A stretch of DNA of 64,000 nt from Rhodospirillaceae bacterium (GTDB lineage Bacteria > Pseudomonadota > Alphaproteobacteria > Rhodospirillales > Rhodospirillaceae), in assembly GCA_947476695.1 (NCBI GenBank), contig CANJRD010000005.1, positions 62,001-126,000 on the forward strand, given 5' to 3'. Shown here piece after piece: positions 46,004-56,093 of the stretch. Numbering within the stretch: position 1 is the stretch's first letter; every line of letters begins with the position of its first letter. The position numbers were made by a program, and so were the translations under genes. The notes below the pieces were generated by a model. It saw only the letters and a list, made by a program, of their open reading frames with translations, had not been told where the DNA came from and did not search any database.

Positions 46004-47154
46004 TGGCCGCGAAGCACACTTCAGGACACTTGATCGCGCTGGCCGCCGGAGGCACTGGCGGACACGTGTTCCCGGCCGAAGCGCTGGCGCAGGAATTGCT
46101 GAATCTGGGCCATCGCCTGGTGTTGATCACCGACAATCGCGGCGCGGCCTATGGCGGCACGCTCGGCCAGCTCGAAACCCTGCGCGTGAACGCGGGGGCG
46201 ATCGCCGGCCGCAGCCTGCTCGGCCGCGCGAGCGCGATGGCGAACCTGGGCCTCGGCTACTTCCAGGCGCGTCAGCATCTGATGCACCTGCGCCCCGCCG
46301 CCGTCGTCGGCTTCGGCGGTTATGCCGCGGCACCGACCGTGCTGGCCGCCAGCAACCTGCGCATCGCCACTGTCATTCACGAACAGAACGCCGTGCTGGG
46401 CCGCGCCAACCGCATGCTGGCCGGGCGCGTGCAACGCATTTGCACCTCGTTCGATCTGGTTGAGCCGCCGCCGGCAGGCGCGACCGTGATCCGCACCGGC
46501 AATCCGGTGCGTCCGTCCATCGCCGCTGTGCGCAACACGCCCTACATCGCGCCCGCGCAGACCGGCCCGTTCCGCATGCTGGTGCTCGGCGGCAGCCAGG
46601 GCGCGCGCATATTCAGCGACGTGATTCCCGCCGCCGTCGCCAAGCTGCCGCGCAGCCTCGCGCGCCGTCTGGAGATCGCGCAACAGTGCCGTCCGGAAGA
46701 CCTGGAGCGCGTCGAGGCCGCCTATGCGCCGCTCGGCCTCAAGACACAGCTCAGCCATTTCTTCGACAACGTGCCGCAGCTCCTGGCGAACGCACATCTG
46801 ATGATCACCCGCTCCGGCGCGTCGACTGTCGGCGAGATCACCGTCGCCGGCCGCCCGGCCGTACTGGTGCCCTACCCCTTCGCCGCCGACGATCATCAGA
46901 CCGCCAACGCCAAGGCGCTGGTCGAGAAGCACGGCGCCTGGCTGATGCCGCAAGACGATTTCACGCCCGCGACGCTTGCCGCGCAACTGACGCAGTTCCT
47001 GACGAAGCCCGAGCTGTTGGCGGACGTCGCAGCCGCGTCTTCTGCCTTCGGGACGCCGGACGCCGCCAGCCGCCTGGCCGCCGTCGTCACCGCGCTGATC
47101 CGTGGCGCAAACGGAAAGCACGACTCATCACATAGCGCTCGGGGAGCCGCCTAA
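46000..47154 (+). CDS. murG: Lipid II-forming N-acetylglucosaminyltransferase
   Basis: 384 residues, a GT-B glycosyltransferase on the inner face of the membrane adding GlcNAc to lipid I. It has AAGGTGGHVFPAEALAQEL near the start, VVGFGGYAAAPTVLAA, HEQNAVLGRANRMLA, GGSQGARIFSDVIP, and the sugar-nucleotide site RSGASTVGEITVAGRPAVLVPYPFAADDHQTANA. The start is at the ftsW stop; ATG 46003 is an equal alternative. The frame is open far upstream only as an antiphase shadow of ftsW. Confidence 0.97.
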   Translation: MMAAKHTSGHLIALAAGGTGGHVFPAEALAQELLNLGHRLVLITDNRGAAYGGTLGQLETLRVNAGAIAGRSLLGRASAMANLGLGYFQARQHLMHLRPAAVVGFGGYAAAPTVLAASNLRIATVIHEQNAVLGRANRMLAGRVQRICTSFDLVEPPPAGATVIRTGNPVRPSIAAVRNTPYIAPAQTGPFRMLVLGGSQGARIFSDVIPAAVAKLPRSLARRLEIAQQCRPEDLERVEAAYAPLGLKTQLSHFFDNVPQLLANAHLMITRSGASTVGEITVAGRPAVLVPYPFAADDHQTANAKALVEKHGAWLMPQDDFTPATLAAQLTQFLTKPELLADVAAASSAFGTPDAASRLAAVVTALIRGANGKHDSSHSARGAA

Positions 47155-48585
47155 ATGCAATCCATGCCCCTCGACATCGGCATCATCCACTTCGTCGGCA
47201 TCGGCGGCATCGGCATGTCTGGCATCGCCGAAGTGATGCACAACTTGGGCTATCAGGTTCAAGGCAGCGACATCGCCGAGAATGCGAACGTGGAACGCCT
47301 GCGCAAGCACGGCATCCGCGTCGAGGTCGGCCACCGCGCCGAGAACGTGGGCGACGCCCGCGTGCTCGTCGTGTCGTCCGCCGTGAAGGCCGACAATCCG
47401 GAACTGCTGGCCGCCCGCAAGGCAATGATGCCGGTGGTGCGCCGCGCCGAGATGCTGGCCGAGCTGATGCGCCTGAAATGGTCGATTGCCGTCGGCGGCA
47501 CCCACGGCAAGACGACCACGACTTCGCTGGTCGCCAGCGTGCTGGACGCCGCCCAGCTCGACCCGACCGTCATCAACGGCGGCATCATCAATGCGTATGG
47601 CACCAACGCACGCCTCGGGGCAGGCGAGTGGATGGTCGTCGAGGCTGACGAGTCCGACGGCACGTTCACCCGCCTGCCCGCAACCATCGCCGTGGTCACC
47701 AACATCGATCCCGAGCACATGGAATTCTACGGCGAGTTCTCGAAGGTAAAGGCGGCGTTCCGCACCTTCGTCGAACAGATCCCGTTCTATGGCTTCGCGG
47801 TGATGTGCATCGATCATCCGGAAGTGCAGTCGCTGCTGCCGCAGCTGACCGACCGTAAGATCGTCACCTATGGCCTGAGCCCGCTGGCGCAAGTGCGCGG
47901 CATGAACGTCACCGTCGATGCACAGGGCGTCTGCTTCGATGCCGCCATCGGCGACCGCATCACCGGCGGCGAACGCGTGATCGAGCGCATCCGCCTGACC
48001 ATGTTCGGCGAGCACAACGTCCTGAACGCCCTGGCCGCCGTCTCGGTCGGCGCGGAGATGGGCATCACCGACGAGATGATCAAGGACGGCCTGGCGAAGT
48101 TCGGCGGTGTGAAGCGCCGCTTCACCAAGGTCGGCGAAGTCAACGGCATCACCATCATCGACGACTACGGCCACCACCCGGTGGAGATCGCCGCGGTTCT
48201 GAAAGCCGCGCGCACCACCACCAAGAACCGCGTTATCGCCGTGGTTCAGCCGCATCGCTATTCGCGCCTGCAGTCGCTGTTCGAGGAATTCTGCACCTGC
48301 TTCAACGACGCCGATCACGTGGTGGTCGCCGATGTTTATCCGGCGGGCGAAGCGCCCATCGAAGGCATCAACCGCGACGGCTTGATCAACGGTCTGCACG
48401 CCCACGGGCACATGCAGGTCACCGCGCTGATGTCGCCCAAGCACCTCGGCGCCGTGATCGACGACGTGGCGCTGCCCGGCGATGTGGTCGTCTGCCTCGG
48501 CGCCGGCAACATCACCGCCTGGGCTCACGCGCTGCCCAACGATCTCGCCGCGATCGCCGCGAAGAAATCCGGAGCGAAGGCATGA
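47155..48585 (+). CDS. murC: UDP-MurNAc:L-alanine ligase
   Basis: 476 residues. It adds the first amino acid to UDP-MurNAc. It shows [28 protein letters not shown], the ATP loop [47 protein letters not shown], and [18 protein letters not shown]. It starts immediately after the murG stop with no gap. Confidence 0.97.
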   Translation: MQSMPLDIGIIHFVGIGGIGMSGIAEVMHNLGYQVQGSDIAENANVERLRKHGIRVEVGHRAENVGDARVLVVSSAVKADNPELLAARKAMMPVVRRAEMLAELMRLKWSIAVGGTHGKTTTTSLVASVLDAAQLDPTVINGGIINAYGTNARLGAGEWMVVEADESDGTFTRLPATIAVVTNIDPEHMEFYGEFSKVKAAFRTFVEQIPFYGFAVMCIDHPEVQSLLPQLTDRKIVTYGLSPLAQVRGMNVTVDAQGVCFDAAIGDRITGGERVIERIRLTMFGEHNVLNALAAVSVGAEMGITDEMIKDGLAKFGGVKRRFTKVGEVNGITIIDDYGHHPVEIAAVLKAARTTTKNRVIAVVQPHRYSRLQSLFEEFCTCFNDADHVVVADVYPAGEAPIEGINRDGLINGLHAHGHMQVTALMSPKHLGAVIDDVALPGDVVVCLGAGNITAWAHALPNDLAAIAAKKSGAKA

Positions 48586-49532
48586 TGGCGGCAGCGCCCT
48601 CATCATCTGACGGCCTGATCGCGCGCCTGCCCAAGGTGCGCGGCACCTATGAAGCTATGGCCGACCTCGGCAAGCTGACGTGGTTCCGCGTCGGAGGCCC
48701 GGCGGAAGTGCTGTATGCGCCCGCCGACGTTTCTGACCTGCAGGCTTTCATCACCGCGTTGCCGAAGGATGTGCCGTTCACCGTCGTCGGTCTCGGCTCC
48801 AACATGTTGGTGCGCGACGGCGGCGTGCCGGGCGTGGTGATCCGTCTCGGCCGCGCGTTCGCCATGATCGAGAGCGAAGGCACCATCGTGCGCTGTGGCG
48901 CGAGCGCGGCGGACGCCGCCGTGGCCACGGCGGCGCGCGACGCCGGCATCGCGGGCCTCGAATTCCTCACCGGCATCCCGGGTACCATCGGCGGCGCGCT
49001 GCGCATGAACGGTGGCGCCTACGGCACCGAGATCAAGGACGTGTTCGTCGCCGCGACCGGCATCAACCGCGCCGGCAAGATCGTGCGCCTCGACGCCGAG
49101 CAGATGGGCTTTGCCTATCGCCACAGCGACATCGGCGATGACTGGATCTTTGTCGGCGCTGAACTGAATGGCGCGCTGGGCGACAAGGACGCGATCACGG
49201 CCCGCATTCGCGCAATCCGCGCCGAACGTGAAGACAGCCAGCCGACGCAGGCACGCACGGGTGGTTCGACGTTCGCCAATCCGCCGGGCCATAAGGCCTG
49301 GCAGCTGGTCGACGCGGCCGGCTTCCGGGGGCAAACGCTGGGTGGCGCGCAAGTGTCGCCGAAACACACCAACTTCCTGATCAACACCGGCACCGCGACC
49401 GCCACTGAGCTTGAAACGCTCGGCGAAGAGGTGCGCGCGAAGGTCAAGGCTCAAGCCGGCATCGATCTCCATTGGGAAATCCGCCGCATCGGCCTGCCGC
49501 TCGGCCATCCCAACGCGCTGGTGCAGGCATGA
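48582..49532 (+). CDS. murB: UDP-N-acetylenolpyruvylglucosamine reductase
   Basis: 316 residues, FAD- and NADPH-dependent, producing UDP-MurNAc. It shows the FAD-binding [85 protein letters not shown] with the active-site serine, and [15 protein letters not shown]. This is a type II MurB arrangement. ATGA overlaps at both ends link it to murC and ddl. Confidence 0.96.
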   Translation: MMAAAPSSSDGLIARLPKVRGTYEAMADLGKLTWFRVGGPAEVLYAPADVSDLQAFITALPKDVPFTVVGLGSNMLVRDGGVPGVVIRLGRAFAMIESEGTIVRCGASAADAAVATAARDAGIAGLEFLTGIPGTIGGALRMNGGAYGTEIKDVFVAATGINRAGKIVRLDAEQMGFAYRHSDIGDDWIFVGAELNGALGDKDAITARIRAIRAEREDSQPTQARTGGSTFANPPGHKAWQLVDAAGFRGQTLGGAQVSPKHTNFLINTGTATATELETLGEEVRAKVKAQAGIDLHWEIRRIGLPLGHPNALVQA

Positions 49533-50443
49533 CGAAAGCCAAGCGCATCGCCGTGCTCGGTGGCGGCTTCTCGAAGGAGCGCGAGGTTTCGCTCGTCTCC
49601 GGCCGCGCCGCCGCGACTGCGCTGAAGAAGAGCGGCTTCGACGTGATCGAGATCGATCCGCCGCGCGATGTCGCCGCGCTCGTTTCGGAAATCACGAAAG
49701 CGAAGCCCGACGTCGTGTTCAACGCGCTGCACGGTCGCTTCGGTGAAGATGGTTGCGTCCAGGGCCTGCTCGACACGATGGCGATCCCCTACACGCATTC
49801 CGGCCGCATGGCCTCCGCCGTCGCCATGGACAAGCCGATGGCGAAGAAGCTGTTCGCCAGCGTCGGCATTCTCGTCGCCGCGGAAAAGATCGTCACGGTG
49901 CGCGAAGCCGCGCGCGGCGACGTGATGGATCGCCCCTATGTGTTGAAGCCGACGAATGAAGGTTCCAGCGTCGGCGTGAAACTGGTGCGCGAAGGCTCCA
50001 ACCGTCCGCCGCTGGACGATCTTGGCTTGGCCGACGACGACCTGATCATGGCCGAGCAGTTCATCCCCGGCCGCGAAGTCACCGTCGCCGTGTTGGGTGA
50101 CCGCCCGCTGGCCGTCACCGAGATCACCACCAAGAACACCTTCTACGATTACGACGCCAAGTATTCGGCCGGCGGCTCGACGCACATCCTGCCGGCAGCC
50201 CTGCCCGCCGCGCAGACCAGGCAGGCGATGGATCTCGCCGTGCTGGCCCACAACGTCCTGGGTTGCCGCGGCGTCAGCCGCGCGGATTTCCGTCTCGACT
50301 GCGACAAGTTCTACATCCTCGAAGTCAACACGCAGCCCGGCATGACGCCGACTTCGCTCGTACCCGAGCAGGCCGCGCATGTCGGCATGAGCTTCGAGGA
50401 CCTCGTGACCTGGATGGTGGGGGAAGCCCGATGCGACGCGTGA
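49529..50443 (+). CDS. ddl: D-alanine--D-alanine ligase
   Basis: 304 residues, ATP-grasp enzyme. It shows [77 protein letters not shown], and [32 protein letters not shown]. The start is the ATG overlapping murB; the upstream open frame is within murB. The stop lies 13 bases inside ftsQ. Confidence 0.96.
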   Translation: MTKAKRIAVLGGGFSKEREVSLVSGRAAATALKKSGFDVIEIDPPRDVAALVSEITKAKPDVVFNALHGRFGEDGCVQGLLDTMAIPYTHSGRMASAVAMDKPMAKKLFASVGILVAAEKIVTVREAARGDVMDRPYVLKPTNEGSSVGVKLVREGSNRPPLDDLGLADDDLIMAEQFIPGREVTVAVLGDRPLAVTEITTKNTFYDYDAKYSAGGSTHILPAALPAAQTRQAMDLAVLAHNVLGCRGVSRADFRLDCDKFYILEVNTQPGMTPTSLVPEQAAHVGMSFEDLVTWMVGEARCDA

Positions 50444-51306
50444 AGGCACGTCCGCCGATCTGGCGTCAGCTTGCGCCCCATATCGCCATCGGCGTCGGTG
50501 CCGTTGGACTTGCCGCGCTGATGACCGCCGCCCTGGTGAAGTACGCCCCGGCGCCGCCGAAGTTCGCGCCGATGCTCGCTGACGCGCACGAAGCCTTTGT
50601 CGACTTCACCGCCGCCGCCGGCCTGCGCCTGGAAGCGCTGACGGTCGAAGGCCGCAAGATGACGCGTCCGGAAGACGTGCTGGCCGCGCTCGAAGTGTCA
50701 CGCGGTTCGCCGATCCTGACCATCGACGTCGCCGAAGCCCGCGCCGCGCTGGAAGCGCTGCCGTGGGTGAAAGCCGCGCAGGTCGAGCGTCAACTGCCCA
50801 ACACCGTTCACGTGATGATCCAGGAGCGCACTCCCTATGCGCTGTGGCAGCAGGCATCGCAGTACACGCTGGTCGACCGCGACGGCCAACCCATCGTGAC
50901 CGTGCCCGAAGCCGATCCGGCCCTGAAGCTGATCGTCGGTCCAGATGCGCCGAAGTACGCGAAGGAACTGTTCGACACGCTCAACACGGTGCCCGACATG
51001 GCCGCGCGCGTGCGCGCTGCTGTGCGCGTCGGCGGCCGGCGCTGGAACATCTATCTCGATCACTACGAGCACGGCATCGCGATCCGCTTGCCGGAAAAAG
51101 ACGTCGCCGCCGCCTGGGAGCGGCTGGCCAGCCTTGAGCACGACTACAAGATCCTGGCGCGCGATTTGGATTTCATCGATCTGCGCCAGAACGATCGTCT
51201 GATCGTGCGGCTTCACACCGATCCGAACGCGGCGCCGGAGAAGACGCCGAAAAAGAAATCCGGGCCCACCGCCGTGCTGACGCACGGTACGGGCGGCACG
51301 ACCTGA
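50431..51306 (+). CDS. ftsQ: Cell division protein FtsQ
   Basis: 291 residues. A short basic cytoplasmic tail and one membrane helix (about 16-36) precede a POTRA domain ([75 protein letters not shown]). The beta domain ends [14 protein letters not shown]. The C-terminus is basic. GGGGGAAG precedes the ATG at 50431, inside the end of ddl. It scaffolds FtsL and other divisome proteins. Confidence 0.93.
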   Translation: MRRVKARPPIWRQLAPHIAIGVGAVGLAALMTAALVKYAPAPPKFAPMLADAHEAFVDFTAAAGLRLEALTVEGRKMTRPEDVLAALEVSRGSPILTIDVAEARAALEALPWVKAAQVERQLPNTVHVMIQERTPYALWQQASQYTLVDRDGQPIVTVPEADPALKLIVGPDAPKYAKELFDTLNTVPDMAARVRAAVRVGGRRWNIYLDHYEHGIAIRLPEKDVAAAWERLASLEHDYKILARDLDFIDLRQNDRLIVRLHTDPNAAPEKTPKKKSGPTAVLTHGTGGTT

Positions 51307-51324
51307 TGGGACCACGGGGAAAAA

Positions 51325-52590
51325 ATGGCAAAATCCATCCCGCGTAATACGAACATCGCCGCCCTTGATGTCGGTACGACCAAGGTCGCCTGTTTCATCG
51401 CCCAAGTCGGCGATCACCGGGGCGAAGGCGGCGAAGCCGACTTCCAGGTGATCGGCGTCGGCCATCACCGTTCGCGCGGCATGCGCAACGGCCAGGTCGC
51501 GAACCTGGACGAAGTCGAGGCCTCCGTGCGCGCCGCGGTCGACGCCGCCGAGCAGATGGCGAACGCGCGCATCGACAGCGTCTTCCTCAACATGTCCTGC
51601 GGCGCCCCGCGCTCCACGCGCGTCGAGGTCGAACTGGCCGTCTCGGGCCACCAGATCCGCGATACCGACGTGCGCCGCGTGCTCGACCAGGGCAGCAACA
51701 TGTACGAAGCGGCGGATCGCGAGCTGATCCACTGCATCCCGACCGGCTATTCCATCGACGGCGGCAACGGCATCATCGACCCGCGCGGCATGTACGGCGA
51801 CCGGCTCGGCGTGCACATCCACCTCGTCACGGCCGCCATTGGGCCGGCGCGCAATCTCAATACCGTCGTCGACCGCTGCCATCTCGACATCGAGGACCGC
51901 ATCGTCAGTCCTTATGCCTCGGGCCTGGCCTGCTTGGTCGAAGACGAAAAGGATCTTGGCGTGACCGTCATCGACATGGGCGGCGGCACCACCTCGATTG
52001 CAGTGTTCTCCGAAGGCCAAGTCGTTTTCGTCGACAGCATTCCGATCGGCGGCAACCACGTCACCAGCGATGTCGCCAAGGGCCTGTCGACCCCGGTCGT
52101 GAAGGCCGAGCGTCTGAAGACGGTCTACGGCAGCGTCATGCAAATGCCGTCCGACGCGCGCGAGATGCTGAAGGTGCCGATGGTCGGCGAGGAAGACGAA
52201 GCGTCGGCCAACGAAGTACCGAAGTCGATGCTGGTGCAGATCATCCAGCCGCGTCTGGAAGAAACGTTCGAGATGGTGCGCCAGCAGCTGGAAGCTTCGG
52301 GCTTCGCCAAGATGGGCGGCCGTCGCGTGGTGCTGACGGGCGGCGCGAGCCAGCTGGAAGGCGTGCGCGATCTCGCCGAACTCGTGCTGGATCGTCAAGT
52401 GCGCCTCGGGCGTCCGAAATTCGTGCGCGGCTTGCCGGAGTCCGTCACCGGCCCGGCCTTCGCCACCGTCGGCGGCCTGCTGCGCTATGGCCTGCGTGAA
52501 CATGTCAGCCGTCCGAGCCTCGGCGCCATCGCCGCCAAGAACAAGCGCGGCGTCGGTCGCATCGGCCAATGGCTGAAAGAGAACTTCTAG
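51325..52590 (+). CDS. ftsA: Cell division protein FtsA
   Basis: 421 residues, actin-like membrane tether for FtsZ. It shows NIAALDVGTTKVACFIAQ (phosphate 1), the 1C subdomain region near GYSIDGGNGIIDPRGMYGDRLGVHIHLVTA, DMGGGTTSIAVFSEGQVVF (phosphate 2), and VVLTGGASQLEGVRDLAELVL (adenosine). The C-terminal amphipathic helix is RGVGRIGQWLKENF. It starts 18 bases after ftsQ with GGGG before it; 164 bases separate it from ftsZ. Confidence 0.97.
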   Translation: MAKSIPRNTNIAALDVGTTKVACFIAQVGDHRGEGGEADFQVIGVGHHRSRGMRNGQVANLDEVEASVRAAVDAAEQMANARIDSVFLNMSCGAPRSTRVEVELAVSGHQIRDTDVRRVLDQGSNMYEAADRELIHCIPTGYSIDGGNGIIDPRGMYGDRLGVHIHLVTAAIGPARNLNTVVDRCHLDIEDRIVSPYASGLACLVEDEKDLGVTVIDMGGGTTSIAVFSEGQVVFVDSIPIGGNHVTSDVAKGLSTPVVKAERLKTVYGSVMQMPSDAREMLKVPMVGEEDEASANEVPKSMLVQIIQPRLEETFEMVRQQLEASGFAKMGGRRVVLTGGASQLEGVRDLAELVLDRQVRLGRPKFVRGLPESVTGPAFATVGGLLRYGLREHVSRPSLGAIAAKNKRGVGRIGQWLKENF

Positions 52591-52754
52591 CAATGACCCA
52601 AGGGCAAGCCTGCACCGGGCCACCACGACGACGAACACGAAGGGACTGCGCACGAAGGCGTAACAGCGCCAGATGCCAGTCCCGAAAACGAGACTGAAAT
52701 TCGACTAACTGCAAATCAACGAACAAAAAAAATTAGAGCGGAGGAAACACCACC

Positions 52755-54638
52755 ATGGCGATCAACATCACCGTTCCGAGAACTTCCATCGAAGCCCAAC
52801 TGAAGCCGCGCATCAGCGTGGTTGGCGTCGGCGGCGCCGGCGGCAATGCCGTCAACAACATGATCCAAAGCGCGATGGACGGTTGCGACTTCATCGTCGC
52901 GAACACCGACGCGCAGGCGCTGTCCCTGTCGCGTACCGACCGCCGCATCCAGCTCGGTCGTGACACGACCCAGGGCCTGGGCGCAGGCGCCCGTCCCGAG
53001 ATCGGCCGTCACTCGGCCGAAGAGTCGATGGAGATCATCGCGAAAGAACTGGAAGGCTCGCACATGGCCTTCATCACCGCCGGCATGGGCGGCGGCACGG
53101 GCACCGGTGCGGCGCCCGTCATCGCCCGCGCGGCGCGTGAACTCGGCGTTCTGACGGTCGGCGTCGTGACCAAGCCGTTCCACTTCGAGGGCGCGCACCG
53201 TATGCGCCTCGCCGAAGCTGGCATCGACGAACTCGCCGGCTACGTCGACACCCTGATCGTGATCCCGAACCAGAACCTGTTCCGGGTCGCGAACGAGAAG
53301 ACCACCTTTGCCGACGCCTTCAAGATGGCCGACGACGTGCTGCACGCCGGCGTGCGCAGCGTCACCGACCTGATGATGATGCCGGGCCTCATCAACCTCG
53401 ACTTCGCCGACGTCCGCACCGTGATGGCGGCGATGGGCCGGGCGATGATGGGCACGGGCGAAGCCAGCGGCGACCGTCGCGCACTTGACGCGGCGGAAGC
53501 GGCGATCGCCAACCCGCTGCTTGAGGACACCTCGATGCGCGGCGCCAAGGGTGTGCTGATCAACATCACCGGCGGTTCCGACATCACGCTGTTCGAGGTC
53601 GACGAAGCCGCGAACCGCATCCGCGATGAGGTCGAAACCGATGCGCATATCATCTTCGGCTCGTGCTTCGACGAAAGCATGGAAGGCAAGATCCGCGTGT
53701 CGGTGGTCGCCACCGGCATCGAATCAGAAGTCGCCGCCCAGCGTCCGCCGGTCGCACGCGTTGAAGCGCGCCCGATGCAGCGCCCGATCGAGATCCGTAC
53801 CAGCGCTGCGGCCCCGGCTGCCGCTGCGGTCGCCGCACCGGTCGCCGTGGCCATGCCTATCCCGCAGCCGGCCCCGGCTCCGGTGATCATGCCGCAGCCG
53901 ATGACCGTCCCGACGGCCCCGCCGCCGGCGCAACCGCGCGCACCGCAGCCGGCCTTCGGCTTCGGTGGCGGCACGTTGGCTCCGGCCCTGGGCACGACTG
54001 AACTCTCCGCCGAGGAAAAGGCCCTCGCCGACATGGCCGCGGCCATGAAGAGCGCCACCGAAGACCGCGCCCCGGAATTCATGGCTTCGGAAGCGATCGA
54101 AGATGAACCTGAAGTGGAGATGACCGTCGCGGAAGTCGCGCCGGTGATGGCTGCCCCGGTTTCGGTCGCCCCAGTCGCCGTGGCTCCGACGATGGTGTCC
54201 CCGGCCCCGATCGCATCCCAGGCCGCGTTGGTCGCGGAAGCGATGGCCCGGGCGCAGGCCCCGGCCGCGCGTCAGCCGATGGTCGCAGACCGTAAGGATA
54301 TCTTCCTGGGCCGTGCCCCGGTCGAACCTCGCCTGCGGACCCCGGCCCCGTCGCTGCCCTTCGGCGAACCCGCCCCGAAGCCGATGGCCGCTGCTCCGGC
54401 CCCGGCCCCGGCTCCCGCTCCCGTCGCCGAAGCGCCGAAGACCGAAGGCCGCCTGAACCTGTTCGCCCGCTATCGCAACCTGACCGCCCGGAAGCCGGAA
54501 CCGACCCCGGCGCCGGAACCCCAGGCTAAGGAACGAACCGGCATGGCCATCTCCATGGCCCCGCAGGACCGCGGCGTCACCTCGCACGACGAGGACGAAC
54601 TTGAGATCCCGGCGTTCCTGCGCCGGCAGGCTAACTAA
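52755..54638 (+). CDS. ftsZ: Cell division GTPase FtsZ
   Basis: 627 residues. The tubulin-like core (about 14-325) has [16 protein letters not shown] and the GTP loop GGGTGTG (112-118), then [25 protein letters not shown]. The disordered linker, about 280 residues rich in Ala, Pro and Met, is much longer than in E. coli. The conserved tail peptide [14 protein letters not shown] binds FtsA and other partners. GGAGGAAAC precedes the ATG. The 164-base gap before it is AC-rich and may hold a separate promoter, but I see no clear hexamers. Confidence 0.98.
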   Translation: MAINITVPRTSIEAQLKPRISVVGVGGAGGNAVNNMIQSAMDGCDFIVANTDAQALSLSRTDRRIQLGRDTTQGLGAGARPEIGRHSAEESMEIIAKELEGSHMAFITAGMGGGTGTGAAPVIARAARELGVLTVGVVTKPFHFEGAHRMRLAEAGIDELAGYVDTLIVIPNQNLFRVANEKTTFADAFKMADDVLHAGVRSVTDLMMMPGLINLDFADVRTVMAAMGRAMMGTGEASGDRRALDAAEAAIANPLLEDTSMRGAKGVLINITGGSDITLFEVDEAANRIRDEVETDAHIIFGSCFDESMEGKIRVSVVATGIESEVAAQRPPVARVEARPMQRPIEIRTSAAAPAAAAVAAPVAVAMPIPQPAPAPVIMPQPMTVPTAPPPAQPRAPQPAFGFGGGTLAPALGTTELSAEEKALADMAAAMKSATEDRAPEFMASEAIEDEPEVEMTVAEVAPVMAAPVSVAPVAVAPTMVSPAPIASQAALVAEAMARAQAPAARQPMVADRKDIFLGRAPVEPRLRTPAPSLPFGEPAPKPMAAAPAPAPAPAPVAEAPKTEGRLNLFARYRNLTARKPEPTPAPEPQAKERTGMAISMAPQDRGVTSHDEDELEIPAFLRRQAN

Positions 54639-54646
54639 TAAGTCGT

Positions 54647-54680
54647 CGTTAAGGTTGGGCTGACGAGCTCAACCTTAACG
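54647..54680 (+). terminator. First hairpin after ftsZ
   Basis: CGTTAAGGTTGGGCT and AGCTCAACCTTAACG form a 15-bp stem with one G-U pair and a 4-base loop. It has no U-tract of its own and probably protects the 3' end or assists the next terminator. Confidence 0.6.
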
Positions 54681-54688
54681 CGCCGACG

Positions 54689-54725
54689 AAGGGCCCGCAG
54701 TTCACCTGCGGGCCCTTTTGTTTTT
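54689..54725 (+). terminator. Rho-independent terminator of the dcw transcript
   Basis: AAGGGCCCGCAG and CTGCGGGCCCTT form a 12-bp GC-rich stem with a 5-base loop, followed by a T-rich run (TTTTGTTTTT). This is the clearest intrinsic terminator in the window, so lpxC is probably transcribed separately. Confidence 0.9.
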
Positions 54726-54967
54726 AGGCATGACAACTTTCTGCCCGAATGGCTCGTTATGGTTGGCTGATGCGGACCCGAGCCGCTGAGTCGGGGAAAA
54801 TACATAAAATATTGACCCGTATTAACTTTTCCTTGCGTAAAGTGGTCAATTTGTAAGAATGTCGCCCGTCTCGACTTCTCGGGGGAGTTGCGACTGGCGA
54901 CCCTTCCGGTGGTACCCTGCGGCGCAGACGTGTGTCGCCAACACCGCAATTGCAAGAGTTGGTGACG
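54726..54967 (+). promoter_or_regulatory. AT-rich upstream region of lpxC
   Basis: A stretch of low GC (about 54795-54860) contains TTGACC at 54812-54817 but no convincing -10 at 17 bases. A TTAAC-N6-TTGC sequence near 54822 only partly resembles the CtrA site TTAA-N7-TTAA. No gene is seen apart from the short leader frame that follows. Confidence 0.35.
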
Positions 54968-55027
54968 ATGAACTTTAACGCGACTGCCCCGGGGCGCTGC
55001 ACAGCAGCGTCGGCTCCACTGCGATGA
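54968..55027 (+). CDS. Possible leader peptide of lpxC
   Basis: A 19-codon frame (MNFNATAPGRCTAASAPLR) starts with ATG and ends in TGA overlapping the lpxC ATG as ATGA. lpxC has no ribosome-binding site of its own, so coupling from this frame is plausible. Chance cannot be excluded for so short a frame. Confidence 0.35.
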   Translation: MNFNATAPGRCTAASAPLR

Positions 55028-55965
55028 CCAGCGGTCGGAAGCGTATTCATCAGAGGACTCTCAAAACCAGTATCGGATGCGCGGGTATTGGCCTGCACAC
55101 TGGCGCGCGAGTCAGCATCAAGCTGCACCCTGCCGAAGCGGACACTGGCATTGTTTTTCGTCGCGTCGACTTGATCGGCGGCGGCACCGAAATTCCGGCG
55201 GACTGGTCCAGCGTGACGGACTCTCGCATGTGCACAGTGCTTGCCGATGAGAACGGCATCAGTGTTGCCACTGTCGAGCACCTGATGTCGGCGTTCTGCG
55301 GCCTTGAAATCGACAACGCCGTTGTCGAAATCAACGGGCCGGAAGTGCCGGCAATGGACGGCAGCGCCGCCCCTTTTGCCTTTCTGCTCGAATGCGCCGG
55401 CACGGTTGAACAAGCCGCCCCGCGGCGCGCCCTACGGATCAACAAGACCTACTCCTACGCGACCGGCGACAAGATGGTCGCGCTCGGCTCGTGGAGCGGC
55501 GGTCTGCGCGTCGACTTCGAGATCGACTTCCGTGCGCCGGCCATCGGCCGCCAGTCGTGCTCGTTCCTGGTCGACCGCGAATGCTTCAAGAGCGAGATCG
55601 CGCGCGCCCGCACTTTCGGCCTGCTGTCGGATGTGACGGCTCTGCGCGAAGCGGGCCTGGCCCGTGGCGGCAACCTCGACAACGCCATCGTCGTGGACGG
55701 CAGCCGCATCCTGAATGAGGAAGGCCTACGCCACGCGCACGAATTCGTGCACCACAAGGCTTTGGATGCCATCGGCGACCTCTATCTGGCCGGTCATCCC
55801 ATTATTGGCCACTTCGTCGGCCGCTGCTCCAGCCACGCCGATACCGCGCGCCTGATGCGTCAGGTTCTGGCCGATCCCAGCGGTTGGGAAATGATCGACC
55901 TGTACAAGGACGATCTTGTCGCCCCGGCCTGGAGCGAACGCGACGCCATGGTTGCGTTCGGCTAA
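55024..55965 (+). CDS. lpxC: UDP-3-O-acyl-GlcNAc deacetylase
   Basis: 313 residues, zinc enzyme of the committed step of lipid A synthesis. It shows TLKTSIGCAGIGLHTGARV, VATVEHLMSAFCGLEIDNAVVEINGPEVPAMDGSAAPF with the first zinc His, the second half RTFGLL...RGGNLDNAIVVD, EFVHHKALDAIGDLYLAG (second His and Asp), and the catalytic His near GRCSSHADT. Its presence shows an outer membrane with lipid A. Confidence 0.97.
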   Translation: MTSGRKRIHQRTLKTSIGCAGIGLHTGARVSIKLHPAEADTGIVFRRVDLIGGGTEIPADWSSVTDSRMCTVLADENGISVATVEHLMSAFCGLEIDNAVVEINGPEVPAMDGSAAPFAFLLECAGTVEQAAPRRALRINKTYSYATGDKMVALGSWSGGLRVDFEIDFRAPAIGRQSCSFLVDRECFKSEIARARTFGLLSDVTALREAGLARGGNLDNAIVVDGSRILNEEGLRHAHEFVHHKALDAIGDLYLAGHPIIGHFVGRCSSHADTARLMRQVLADPSGWEMIDLYKDDLVAPAWSERDAMVAFG

Positions 55966-56010
55966 CCTTTCCGGTCAGCTTCGCCTTAATTCGCGTGTTT
56001 TTCCAAGGCC

Positions 56011-56038
56011 GTGACTTCGTGCGGCCGGCTGTTATACT
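56011..56038 (+). promoter_or_regulatory. Candidate promoter of bamD
   Basis: GTGACT (56011-56016) and TATACT (56033-56038) are 16 bases apart. Initiation would fall near 56045, at the first base of the 20-bp palindrome that follows. Confidence 0.5.
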
Positions 56039-56045
56039 GCGCCGC

Positions 56046-56065
56046 GCTCAAGGCCGGCCTTGAGC
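56046..56065. promoter_or_regulatory. Perfect 20-bp palindrome in the bamD leader
   Basis: GCTCAAGGCC and GGCCTTGAGC abut with no loop, so a dimeric DNA-binding protein is more likely than an RNA hairpin. It begins at the predicted transcription start. Confidence 0.5.
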
Positions 56066-56093
56066 TTCCGACATGTTTCCGGGCTTTGAGCGA

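Noticed and set aside
50698-52653. 651-codon minus-strand frame
   Set aside because: It lies wholly opposite ftsQ and ftsA, which have unmistakable motifs.
54812-54840. Housekeeping promoter for lpxC at TTGACC
   Set aside because: No acceptable -10 hexamer occurs at 16-18 bases, so only a general upstream region was recorded.
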